Positions 18,232-26,728 of a DNA stretch of 64,000 nucleotides are shown here, one piece after another. The position numbers were made by a program, and so were the translations under genes. The notes beneath the pieces are model-generated. The model did no database searches, was not told the origin of the DNA, and worked only from the letters and a program-made list of their open reading frames with translations. Within the stretch, counting starts at the first letter, position 1, and the number at the start of each line of letters is the position of its first letter. The DNA lies in the NCBI GenBank assembly GCA_965203365.1, contig OZ241878.1:2728001-2792000 (forward strand), written 5' to 3'. Source of the stretch: VYFG01 sp965203365. Lineage in GTDB: Bacteria; Pseudomonadota; Gammaproteobacteria; Arenicellales; Poriferihabitantaceae.

Positions 18232-19041
18232 TCAACCGGTTTCGACTTCCGTTCGCCCCATGATCTCCTCTTCCATATTCCAGATCATGCTGAGAATCTC
18301 TTCCCGAGTGGCCACGAAATCGTCTTGGTTCTTGATCTCGCGTGGGTCGCCGGTAATCCCCTGTTCGGCAAACGGGAGCCGATACTGCTTATGGAGGCGA
18401 CCGGGCCGTGGGGCCATGACGAACAGGCGCTCGCCCAAGAGCAGGGCTTCTTCCACGCTGTGCGTAATGATCATGATGGTCTTGCCGGTCTCCTTCCAGA
18501 TCTTGAGCACCAGGGACTGCATTTTTTCCCGGGTGAGGGCATCCAGTGCCCCCAAGGGCTCGTCCATGAGGATCAGGTCCGGATCGTTGATCAGGCAGCG
18601 GGCCAAGGCGACTCGTTGCTGCATGCCGCCGGACAGTTGATATGTGGGGGTCTCGCCGAACCCCTGCAGACCGACAATGTCAAGCCACTCCTCGACTTGG
18701 CGGGCAATGACCTTTGGATCGACGCTTTTCATCCTTAGGCCGAAATTGACATTGTCCGCCACGGTCAGCCACTCGAACAGGGCCCCTTGTTGGAAGACCA
18801 TGCCCCGGTCCACCCCGGGTCTCAGGATTTCGTGGTCGCCGAGTAGCAAGCGGCCCCCCGTGGGATGCAGGAAACCGGCGATGATGTTCAGCAAGGTGGT
18901 CTTGCCGCAACCGGATGGACCGAGCACCGACAGGAGTTCTCCCTTTTTCAAGGTGAACGTGACATCCTTGAGGGCATGTACGGACTCACCGGTCGGCAAC
19001 ATGAATACCATGTTGAGTTGATCTGCGACGAGATCGCTCAT
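18232..19041 (-). CDS. Taurine/nitrate-type ABC transporter ATP-binding protein
   Basis: A 269-residue ATPase of the TauB/SsuB/NrtD group. It has Walker A GPSGCGKTT near residue 42, signature LSGGMQQR near 138, Walker B LILMDEPLGALD and the H-loop ITHSVEEAL. It energises the adjacent permease. It follows the binding-protein gene after 70 bp and precedes the permease by 19 bp, so the three form one operon. A sulfonate substrate is inferred from the family, not proven. Confidence 0.93.
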   Translation of the reverse strand: MSDLVADQLNMVFMLPTGESVHALKDVTFTLKKGELLSVLGPSGCGKTTLLNIIAGFLHPTGGRLLLGDHEILRPGVDRGMVFQQGALFEWLTVADNVNFGLRMKSVDPKVIARQVEEWLDIVGLQGFGETPTYQLSGGMQQRVALARCLINDPDLILMDEPLGALDALTREKMQSLVLKIWKETGKTIMIITHSVEEALLLGERLFVMAPRPGRLHKQYRLPFAEQGITGDPREIKNQDDFVATREEILSMIWNMEEEIMGRTEVETG

Positions 19042-19111
19042 GCCGGGATCCAGATCTGGCGGGGGAGGAGGCCGCCCCCGCCAGGATTTATGATGGGCTT
19101 ATTGATGAGGG

Positions 19112-20089
19112 TTACTGCATGAAAGAGGTATCGATTACCGTGCTGTAGTCATCCAGTGCCGGATTGTCCTCGCTGGCGAACGCCCCGCCCACCACCGCGA
19201 TGGCCACACTGGCCAGGCCCCCTTCATTGAAATACTGTGTCAATTGATCGGCATGGGAGGGAAACGTCATCTCGGCCATCTGGTTTTGGGCCGCCTCGAC
19301 CGACAGGCCGGCATCCTTGGCAATCACACCGATCTTCGACTGATCAGCCGCGAAGTCGGCATTGGCCTGATCGGTGACTTCCAGGAAGGTGCGCACCAGA
19401 TCCGGGTTCTCTTGGGCGAATTTCTCGGTCACGGACACCACATCGAAACTGATGATGCCGGCCGCTTCCTTGTCTTCCGGGGTCATCAGCGGGACGCCAG
19501 CCTCGTACATCTTGCTCATGGAGTCGGCGCCGAACCCGCACGCCATGGACACCGCCCCGTCGGCCAGGGACACCGCCGCATCGGCCGGGACCTGGTCAAT
19601 GACATTGATCTGGTTCACGTCCACGCCCAACTCCCGCATCATCATTCGGAAGCTGTAGTCTGCCATGGTAGCCAAGGGGACGGCCACCGCTTTGCCTTCC
19701 AGTTCGGTCGCATTGGACTTGTCGATTCCTTCTCCGTTGCGGACCACACAGTCATTGGCCGGATACTGCACCGCGATAGCGACCAGCTTGATTGGGGCAT
19801 TGGCATTGACCGCATTGATGAACGGGGCTAGACCCTGGCTGTAGGAGATGTCGATGTCTCCGGCCAGCATGGCCTCGGTCATCTGGGTTCCCGCATCGAA
19901 GTTGGTCCAGTTGACCGGCACGCCCATGGCGGCATCATAGGCCTTTTCGACTTTGGCCACCTGATTTGGCGTCGCCCATTCTAGGAAGAACGCCACATTG
20001 ACCTCATCGGCGGCTTGGGTGGCGACGCACAGGGTCGCTCCGAAGAGAGCGACAGGCAATTGCCGCATGATTCGTTTGATCGGATTCAT
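19112..20089 (-). CDS. Taurine-type ABC transporter periplasmic substrate-binding protein
   Basis: A 325-residue protein with a signal peptide (MNPIKRIMRQLPVALFGATL, probable cleavage after TQA) and the TauA-like type 2 binding fold. Typical segments are VNVAFFLEWATPNQVAKVEK, GTQMTEAMLAGDIDISYSQG and ANDCVVRNGEGI. The family imports taurine and related sulfonates. It is the first gene of the leftward operon, with a 294-bp divergent region separating it from the FAD oxidoreductase gene. Confidence 0.92.
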   Translation of the reverse strand: MNPIKRIMRQLPVALFGATLCVATQAADEVNVAFFLEWATPNQVAKVEKAYDAAMGVPVNWTNFDAGTQMTEAMLAGDIDISYSQGLAPFINAVNANAPIKLVAIAVQYPANDCVVRNGEGIDKSNATELEGKAVAVPLATMADYSFRMMMRELGVDVNQINVIDQVPADAAVSLADGAVSMACGFGADSMSKMYEAGVPLMTPEDKEAAGIISFDVVSVTEKFAQENPDLVRTFLEVTDQANADFAADQSKIGVIAKDAGLSVEAAQNQMAEMTFPSHADQLTQYFNEGGLASVAIAVVGGAFASEDNPALDDYSTVIDTSFMQ

Positions 20090-20383
20090 GATTGACCTCT
20101 AGAGTAGTTCTGGGTTTGGGTGAAGTTGCGGCATCCAAGATAGGATGGCATCGCAAGTCTTAAGGTGGATATAGACTGCATGATGATGATCATGATGAGC
20201 CATAATTTGCCATAATATGACACTCAGGAGCAAGTGAAGCAATGATAAGAAAACCCGATCCCGTTTTCTGGGCAATGGAACCAATTGGTGTCTCATTGCA
20301 ACCCAACTCGCCACTCGGATGGAACCTCTGATTCGTGTCTCGCTGCCCGGTGACGTGGTCGGGGGTTTCCACGGTATGGAGTC
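20090..20383. promoter_or_regulatory. Divergent regulatory region between the ABC transporter and the FAD oxidoreductase
   Basis: A 294-bp AT-rich gap between divergently transcribed genes. Around 20178-20215 it holds a GATGATGATCATGATGA near-palindrome followed by two ATAATTTGCCATAATATG-like stretches. This is a plausible site for shared control, but no specific regulator site was recognised. Confidence 0.35.
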
Positions 20384-21682
20384 GTGAATCCCGATCTTGT
20401 CTCCCGCCTCTGGCCGGACAGCCTATGGAAGGCGACGGCTGTCCCTCTGCCCCCCCTGTCCGCCCTGACACAGGTTGCCGAGACCCGGGTGGGCATTGTC
20501 GGGGCCGGGTACACCGGCCTATCGACAGCGCTGCACTTGGCGGAATCCGATGTGGCCTGTGTCGTGGTGGATCGGAACCAACCCGGTTGGGGGTGTTCCG
20601 GCCGCAACGGGGGTCAAGTCAACCCGAACTGGAAAGTGTTGCCGGACCGCTTGCGCCAGCAGGTCGAGCCGAAGGCCATGACTGGGCTGATCGCTATGGT
20701 CAACCAAACCTGTGATCTCGTCTTCGACCTGATTGATCGGTACCGCATCGACTGTGCGGCGATTCGACCGGGCTACGTTCTGGGTCTCATCGGCCAGCCG
20801 GGTCGCCGCTATCGGGAGCAATGGATTGATCAGTGGCAAGTCCCGGCGGAGCGGGTCGAACGACTGGACCGGGAACGGATGGCGGAACTGCTGGGCACAC
20901 GTCACTACGACTGTGGTCTGCTGGACCGGTCAGGGGGTAGCGTGCAGCCGCTGTCCTATGCTCGCGGTCTGGCCAAGGCCTGTCTGACACAGGGAGTGAC
21001 CATCTATGGCGATACCCCCGCCCTGGCCATCGAACGGCGACGGGCCGGTTGGCGCATCCGAACGACCGAGGGGGCGGTGGACTGTGAGACCGTGGTGATC
21101 GGCACCAATGGCTATACTGACCGCCTGTGGCCTGGACTGCGGGAGAATCTGGTCCCCGTCGCCAGTCTGATCACCGCCAGCGAGCCGTTGCCCCCGGATG
21201 TCGCGAAGCGAATCACGCCGCTACGCCATGCGGTTTCCGACCTGGCTGGCCTGCCGGTGTACTACCGGATCGACGAAGCCGGACGCATGGTCTTTGGCGG
21301 CCGCGGGACGTTTTTCGGGCGCACCGGTTCGATCAACACCTCGGCCCTGCGACAGGTGGCGTGCCGGCTGTTCCCCGTGCTCAGGGATTTCCGGTGGGAA
21401 TATGACTGGGGAGGGTATGTCGCGATGACCCCTCAGCACCGCCCCTTGATGCTGACCCTGGATCAGGGCGTCTATGCCGGGTTCGGATACAATGGTCGGG
21501 GCGTGGCCATGGCGACCATGATGGGCCAGCAACTGGCGCGGCGGATCACGGAAGGAACGGCCGCCCTGCCCCAAGACACCTCCCAGCCCATTCTCCTGCA
21601 TGGGATGTATCCACTGGGAGTCGCCGGTCGGATGGTCGGCGGTCGGATCCGGGACCGATTGGTGCCTCGCCTTCGGGACTGA
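20384..21682 (+). CDS. FAD-dependent oxidoreductase, DAO/PuuB type
   Basis: A 432-residue flavoprotein of the D-amino-acid-oxidase superfamily. It has the dinucleotide-binding GIVGAGYTGLSTALHLAE near residue 37, the GWGCSGRNGGQVNPNW motif typical of gamma-glutamylputrescine oxidase-like enzymes, and a C-terminal VYAGFGYNGRGVAMATMMG FAD-contact segment. It probably oxidises an amine or amino acid. Being divergent from a taurine-type importer, it could be a taurine-dehydrogenase-like enzyme, but no small TauX-like partner is present, so this stays a guess. Confidence 0.88.
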   Translation: MNPDLVSRLWPDSLWKATAVPLPPLSALTQVAETRVGIVGAGYTGLSTALHLAESDVACVVVDRNQPGWGCSGRNGGQVNPNWKVLPDRLRQQVEPKAMTGLIAMVNQTCDLVFDLIDRYRIDCAAIRPGYVLGLIGQPGRRYREQWIDQWQVPAERVERLDRERMAELLGTRHYDCGLLDRSGGSVQPLSYARGLAKACLTQGVTIYGDTPALAIERRRAGWRIRTTEGAVDCETVVIGTNGYTDRLWPGLRENLVPVASLITASEPLPPDVAKRITPLRHAVSDLAGLPVYYRIDEAGRMVFGGRGTFFGRTGSINTSALRQVACRLFPVLRDFRWEYDWGGYVAMTPQHRPLMLTLDQGVYAGFGYNGRGVAMATMMGQQLARRITEGTAALPQDTSQPILLHGMYPLGVAGRMVGGRIRDRLVPRLRD

Positions 21683-21692
21683 ATGGGCCTGG

Positions 21693-22493
21693 CTATCGGA
21701 TTTCGGCCACCACCGGACAATGGTCGGATCCCATCTGATCCATCAGGTACTCCACGGACTGGACCCGTTGCACGGCCTGCCGGGCATCCATCAGGAAGTA
21801 GTCGATTCTCCAGCCTACGTTGCGAATCCGGGCTCGGGTTACCAGATGCCACCAGGAGTAGACATCCGTGACCGCCAAGTTGCGTTCCCGCCAGATATCG
21901 GACCATCCGTCGGCCTGCAGGCGGTCCATCCAGGCCCGCTCAGCCGGATGAAAGCCGATCTTGCCGTCATTCTCCTTGGGACGGGCCAAGTCGATCTCCT
22001 GATGCGCAACATTCAGGTCACCGCCGATCAGTACCACATGTCCCTGCTGGCGCAGGGTGTTCATGAACTCGTGGGTTCGTTCGTAGAACACCAGTTTCTC
22101 TTCCCAAGCCTGCTCGCTCTTGCCACCATTGGGAAAATAGATGGACAGAAGATCCCAGATGTCCCCGTCTTGCCGGAAGGTCAGATGGCAGACCCGGCCT
22201 TCGTCCGCATTGGGATTGTCGGGCAGTTCAGTCTGAAAACAGATATCTCCCAGGGAGTCCGCGAAAGACTGCCGTATCCACAGCCCCGTGCCCGCATAAC
22301 CGGCCTTGGCCGCACTCGAATAATGCTGGTGATAGTCCGGATTGGCGGTCAGGTACGGGCTGAGCTGGTCGGGATGGCTCTTGGTTTCCTGGAGCAGGAC
22401 AACATCGGGTTGATGGGCGTCCACGAGTGTCTGCAATTCCTGCTTGCGTTCGATGGCGCGAATGCCGTTGACGTTCCAGGTGATGATCTTCAT
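21693..22493 (-). CDS. xthA: Exodeoxyribonuclease III / AP endonuclease
   Basis: A 266-residue member of the ExoIII family, which cuts at abasic sites and trims 3' ends in base-excision repair. Motifs are MKIITWNVNGIRA, VVLLQETKS (metal-binding Glu), IGGDLNVAHQEIDLARP, and the C-terminal GSDHCPVVAEI catalytic histidine. The gene ends 10 bp from the convergent FAD oxidoreductase. A truncated IS30 copy begins about 100 bp upstream of its start. Confidence 0.95.
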   Translation of the reverse strand: MKIITWNVNGIRAIERKQELQTLVDAHQPDVVLLQETKSHPDQLSPYLTANPDYHQHYSSAAKAGYAGTGLWIRQSFADSLGDICFQTELPDNPNADEGRVCHLTFRQDGDIWDLLSIYFPNGGKSEQAWEEKLVFYERTHEFMNTLRQQGHVVLIGGDLNVAHQEIDLARPKENDGKIGFHPAERAWMDRLQADGWSDIWRERNLAVTDVYSWWHLVTRARIRNVGWRIDYFLMDARQAVQRVQSVEYLMDQMGSDHCPVVAEIR

Positions 22494-22589
22494 GAGAGAA
22501 CTGTCGGGTTGCCAGGTTCGATCTGCGGATTATATCGCGATCTCTGCCTGATCGAAATTGGGGCACGGGCTGTCTGATGGCATCTGCGG

Positions 22590-23239
22590 CTTGTGTTGAC
22601 CGCCATAGCGCGGGTCATAGAGGCCATTGTCCGGCGGATGGGGCCGATTCGGGACCGGGGGCACACGGGCACGGCGGATAACGGCCAGAAGTTCGCCGGG
22701 CACCGAGAGATCGCCAAGGCCCTCGGAGCCGACTTCTATTTTGCCACTCCTTACCATTCCTGGGAGCGGGGCCTGAACGAGCACACCAACGGCCGGGTCT
22801 GCCAGTATTTTCCGAAGGGGACCGACTTCCGTCAGGTAACGGCCTCTCAGGTCCAGGCGGTGGAAGAGCGGATCAACTGCCGGCCCCGGAAGGTCCTGGG
22901 GGTTCGAACCCCGGAAGAGGTCTTCACCGCTGCCGCCCCGCCCTGAAGGCGGTCATTCCTCTCCTCTCCCCTCCCCTGCCTTTCCAGAAGCCCGCATTCG
23001 ACGGGCAGGGCCCCGCTCGGCCGAAGTCAGCCTGAAACGGCCCGAGCGGGGGCCCTGGCGTCGTGAAATCGCCTCGGTCAGACTCCCTGGCGTCGAGATG
23101 GATGCCATCAATGAACGACATCAGCCCCTTTCAGCCCCTTGGGGGCTGAATTTTCCGGTCGCCGCCGTGCTCCCTTCCTTCGGGGGGTGCCCTCATTCCG
23201 GGAGCGGGGCGAGTGTTGCACTTCAGACTGGAAGTGGGG
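22590..23239 (+). mobile_element. IS30-family element, 5'-truncated copy B
   Basis: The 3' half of the same element as the copy at 26729-28078. Homology starts around 22595 inside the transposase gene (IEAIVRRMGPIRDRGHTG), runs through TADNGQKFAGH with the second catalytic Asp and GLNEHTNGRVCQYF with the Glu, to the stop near 22944. The conserved non-coding tail and the right inverted repeat follow, ending in GGGG at 23239. The first catalytic Asp and the whole N-terminus are missing, so it is inert. Confidence 0.85.
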
Positions 23240-23504
23240 AGTTATTTAAGTCCTATCGGACGCATTCCTCTGATTTTTCGAAATCGTTTCATGGGAACAA
23301 ATGTCCAATTCGAAGAGTTTCAAAACCAGGTTTCCCTGTGTTATATCAAGGAGTTATGTGAAAATTCCCCACATGAAGTTCCGATTAAATGGGCCGGCAC
23401 CTCGGATCACATCAAAAAGAAATGGTCAGCCTCTGATCAGCCGCCTATCGCACCACGAGCCTTTCACCCTGCATGTTTGTTAAGTCGAGTGCTTTGGAAA
23501 TAAA
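23240..23504. other. 265-bp AT-richer segment between two IS30 fragments
   Basis: This stretch lies between the right end of copy B and the inner edge of fragment C. A plus-strand frame passes through it (ATG near 23291, MGTNVQFEEFQNQV, about 70 codons to 23503). I recognise no family; it may be a leftover of the DNA into which the elements inserted. Confidence 0.4.
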
Positions 23505-23844
23505 ATCGTCCAGCCATTCCCGCCCTCATTTCTCCCGGTGCCGGGACATCGCCTATTCTTGGGCCGATGAGGGCCGGTCGCCCCGCTGTCCGTGGTGACG
23601 CGACAGCTCCGGGGAAATCGGGCTGACGTTCCGCCCGAGCAGCGCGGCCATCGGCTGCTGGACTTGAGGGCGAAAATGGGCGATCTTTCCGGGTGGGTCA
23701 GGGGGTGATCGCCAGTCGGCATGACCATTCTCCAGTCATTGGTCAACTTGAGAGGGTCTGCCATCCTCTGGCCCGCTGCAATCCGCTCTATATCAAGTGA
23801 CCATACGACTTGACCAAATGTTGCACTTCGGAGTGGTATGGGGG
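23505..23844 (-). mobile_element. IS30-family element, 5'-end fragment C
   Basis: The first third of the element in reverse orientation. The outer inverted repeat is at about 23818-23844 (read leftwards: CCCC, four variable bases, CCACTCCGAAGTGCAACA), followed by the transposase N-terminus beginning MPTGDHPLTHPERSPIFA at about 23723. Homology ends near 23505 within the HTH region. It is frameshifted and lacks every catalytic residue. Confidence 0.8.
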
Positions 23845-23914
23845 ATTTAAAATCTGATCGCAGAGTAATTTGCTCAGTATAATTCATCAGAATATGAATC
23901 ATTGATTTGCTCCA

Positions 23915-25156
23915 GTGGACTATCAAGCCAAATTTGACCGGATTTCAGGACAAACAAACCTTCGTTTCCTGGATGAACCCGCCCAGAAGTTTCTTCGGGA
24001 AATGGCGAACCGCTATCGCTTTACCCAACAGGAACTGCAACTGGTCAGTGATATGGCACTGGATCGGTTGCGCTGGAAAGAAGTGCCCTTGCAGAGGGAC
24101 TGGCCGACCGTCCACCCCAAGCGGGCTCTCTTGCAGGCCTTGCGTGAGCGACATGGACAGATTCAGGGAAAGCATAAGACCTATGCGGGATGGACCAAGG
24201 CGGATAAGCCTCGCCCCCTCAAGCCGGAGCTCAGGGTCACTGCAAGACCCCAATTGGCACTGGGCCGTTGCCCGGTGGCTTCGGAGAGAACGCGTTGTTG
24301 CAATTTGCTCACGCTGGATGCCGTGGAAAAGTGCGGTTTCGACTGTTCCTATTGCAGCATCCAGTCTTTCTATCATGGCAATGCCGTGACCTTCGACGAC
24401 AATTTTGCCACCAAGTTGCAGGCACTCGAACTGGATCCCAAGCAGACATACCATATCGGCACCGGGCAGTCTTCGGATTCCCTGATGTGGGGAAACCATG
24501 GCGGAGTACTGGAGGCACTGGTCAGATTTGCCCAAGACCATTCCAATGTGCTACTGGAACTCAAGACCAAGTCCCGCAACATCGGCTGGCTACTTGCACA
24601 CGAGTTTCCGGCGAACATTATCACGACCTGGTCTCTCAATACCCAGACCATCATTGACCATGAGGAACATTTGAGCGCTTCTTTGGCACAACGCCTAGAG
24701 GCGGCCGAACGGATTGCCAACAAAGGGCGATTGGTCGGGTTTCATTTTCACCCGGTCGTTCATTATGATGGCTGGAAAGAGGACTATCAGCAAATCTGCC
24801 AGGAGCTGGTGGCGAGGTTCCCACCGGAGCAAGTGGCCATGGTGTCCATGGGGACACTGACTTTCACTCGGTCCGTCATGAAAACCATTCGCCGCCGAGC
24901 CCTGAGCAGCAAGATTCTGCAAATGCCCATGGAAGAGGTCGCTGGCAAGTTCTCCTATCCGATGATAATCAAGATCCAGCTATTTAGTCATATCCATGAT
25001 AGCCTGTCGCCTTGGCATGGCAGTGTCTTTCCCTACCTGTGCATGGAAGTGCCGTCATTATGGAAATCGGTATTCGGCCACGAGTATCGATCCAACGAGG
25101 CATTCGAAGCCGCCATGAAAGACGCCTATTTTGCCAAAGTGAACGCCTTGGGTTGA
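23915..25156 (+). CDS. Radical SAM protein, spore photoproduct lyase-like
   Basis: A 413-residue protein whose radical-SAM cluster motif CX3CX2C is at residues 140, 144 and 147 (KCGFDCSYCSIQ). Other SPL-family features are GQSSDSLMWGN, LLELKTKSRNI, NIITTWSLNTQTII, GFHFHPVVHYDGW and the C-terminal YPYLC-like FPYLCMEVPSLW. True SPL repairs the UV lesion spore photoproduct in Bacillus spores; this organism is not a spore former, so the exact lesion or substrate is unknown. The start is GTG at 23915; an in-frame TGA 10 bp upstream excludes a longer protein. It lies between IS fragments, which suggests acquisition by transfer. Confidence 0.88.
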   Translation: MDYQAKFDRISGQTNLRFLDEPAQKFLREMANRYRFTQQELQLVSDMALDRLRWKEVPLQRDWPTVHPKRALLQALRERHGQIQGKHKTYAGWTKADKPRPLKPELRVTARPQLALGRCPVASERTRCCNLLTLDAVEKCGFDCSYCSIQSFYHGNAVTFDDNFATKLQALELDPKQTYHIGTGQSSDSLMWGNHGGVLEALVRFAQDHSNVLLELKTKSRNIGWLLAHEFPANIITTWSLNTQTIIDHEEHLSASLAQRLEAAERIANKGRLVGFHFHPVVHYDGWKEDYQQICQELVARFPPEQVAMVSMGTLTFTRSVMKTIRRRALSSKILQMPMEEVAGKFSYPMIIKIQLFSHIHDSLSPWHGSVFPYLCMEVPSLWKSVFGHEYRSNEAFEAAMKDAYFAKVNALG

Positions 25157-25256
25157 TCAGTTCACTGGCTTTGCGAATCGCTTCTGACCATATATGATGA
25201 TGCGGGCAACACCACTCGACGTAGCTATTGGTAATAGGGACGATTTCTTGTGGTGA

Positions 25257-25275
25257 CTCCTCTTTACAAGAGGAG
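25257..25275. repeat. Perfect 8-bp stem hairpin downstream of the radical SAM gene
   Basis: CTCCTCTT-TAC-AAGAGGAG, 100 bp after the 25156 stop. It has no U-run after it, so a classical terminator is unlikely; it could slow transcript decay or be chance. Confidence 0.4.
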
Positions 25276-25344
25276 GGATTTACTGACAGAGGATCCGTTT
25301 CCAGTTCCGGCGCAAGGGGCGCAGACAGATATATTTATTGGCCA

Positions 25345-25562
25345 GTTCGACTGGAAGGGGCCGGTGGTCAGACCCTTGCGTCGCTGGATGGCCTCTGTCA
25401 GACTCGTCCGGAGTCGAGATTGAAGCCATCCATGGCCGAAATCTGCCCCTTTCAGCCCCTTGGAGTGCTGAATTGTTCGGTCGCCGCCGCGGTCCCTCCA
25501 TTCGGGCACCGCCCTCGTTCCGGGATCGTGGTAAGTGTTGCACTTTCGGAGTGGAAGTGGGG
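25345..25562 (+). mobile_element. IS30-family element, 3'-end remnant E
   Basis: Only the non-coding 3' tail and right inverted repeat survive (GTGTTGCACTTTCGGAGTGG, ending GGGG at 25562). The repeat has one extra T compared with the other copies. Similarity to the tails of copies A, B and D is clear around the AATCTGCCCCTTTCAGCCCC run. Confidence 0.75.
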
Positions 25563-25816
25563 TCATATGCGCCCTTTCTGGTGACGACAATATCTAAATC
25601 GGTGAGATTCGGGTGGTCGGGAGGAATTTTCTTCCAACGGGGACCTCATGCCCGATTCGGTGTCTGAACGGCGCTGGGGTACAGAAGAAGAACCCTCCTT
25701 CGGAGTGCGCATCTTCCATCCGCGGAAGTTCGCTTTCCAGTCAACTCTGCCGCAATCCTAGCAGAACCCTTCGGGGATCACGTCGAAAGTGTGTCAAGCC
25801 AACTTGCGGTAGTGAC

Positions 25817-26711
25817 TCAGTTTGAAAAATCTGCCCGTTTGCGGTAAGTCTTGGGGTGCTTTGGCATGGGTTGGGCTTCCTCGACCAGCCTGACGATATC
25901 GCCCACTTCCCAAAGCCAATCCGTAACGCCCGCCTCCATTGCCGGAGTCACCTTCAATGTCTGATGAATTCGACAGAAATTATAGTACATGAAATGCAGG
26001 GCTACGGAATGAGCGTGGTTCTCGATTTTCTTTGAGAAGGCGTTTGTCAGGCGGGTAAACCGACGCATGGACATGCGCATGGTCAGGTTCTGCCGCTCGA
26101 CATAGGATGTTGAGGTCAGTCGCTTGTCCGGGGTGCCCTCAACAACCCGTTTGCGAGTTCCCGTGCACTCGGAAGGGCTGTAACGGGTTTCAGCAGTCCC
26201 CCCGGCATTGCCGTACATCTTCACCAGTTGGGCATAGTCCACATCCCCGCCAAATGCCCCTTCCACGGCTTCCAGATAGGCTTTGTGGCCGTCACTGGTC
26301 AGCTGTACCCGGTTGGCAAGTCTGGACCTCAAATCGTCCATGAACTCAATGCCGGTTGCGCTGGTACGGTCACCCATCACCCATCACCCATGAAGGGACC
26401 AGCTTGGTATCCGCACAGATAGCCGTCTAGGTCCACACGTCCCCGGCTTCGGGTGGCGCGTTCCTTGCCCGCTCGACATTCTTTTCCTTGGCATAGACGA
26501 GGCTCCAGATTTCATCGACCTCAATCCGGGAGCAGGGAAGATCACGCAATACCCGGTCCTGATATTCGGCACAGGCCTTACCGGCATCCACCAGCAGCTT
26601 GGTGACCGTGTTGCGGGAGACATCAGCGACGCGGGCCGCTGACCTGATGCTCATGCCTTCCACCAGGCACTTGAGAATCAGGATTTTCCTGTGTGTTGGC
26701 AACTTATTCAT
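25817..26711 (-). pseudogene. IS1-family (InsAB-like) transposase, broken
   Basis: Read leftwards from ATG 26711, the first part (MNKLPTHRKILILKCLVEGM, SIRSAARVADVSRNTVTKLL) is the HTH half and ends at a TAG (26427-26429) where the family has a tryptophan codon (GDVW-T-[W]-TAI). About 40 bases later the frame shifts. The catalytic half continues to 25817 with RLANRVQLTSDGHKAYLEAV, SYVERQNLTMRMSMRRFTRL and FMYYNFCRIHQTL, the hallmarks of single-ORF IS1-type transposases. The frameshift coincides with three tandem CACCCAT units at 26371-26391; one unit would keep the frame. Terminal inverted repeats could not be identified with confidence. Confidence 0.88.
26371..26391. repeat. Three tandem 7-bp units (CACCCAT) inside the IS1 transposase
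   Basis: CACCCAT occurs three times in a row. Two extra units (14 bp) account exactly for the frame change between the two transposase halves. Confidence 0.85.
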
Positions 26712-26728
26712 AACAACCTATTATACTT

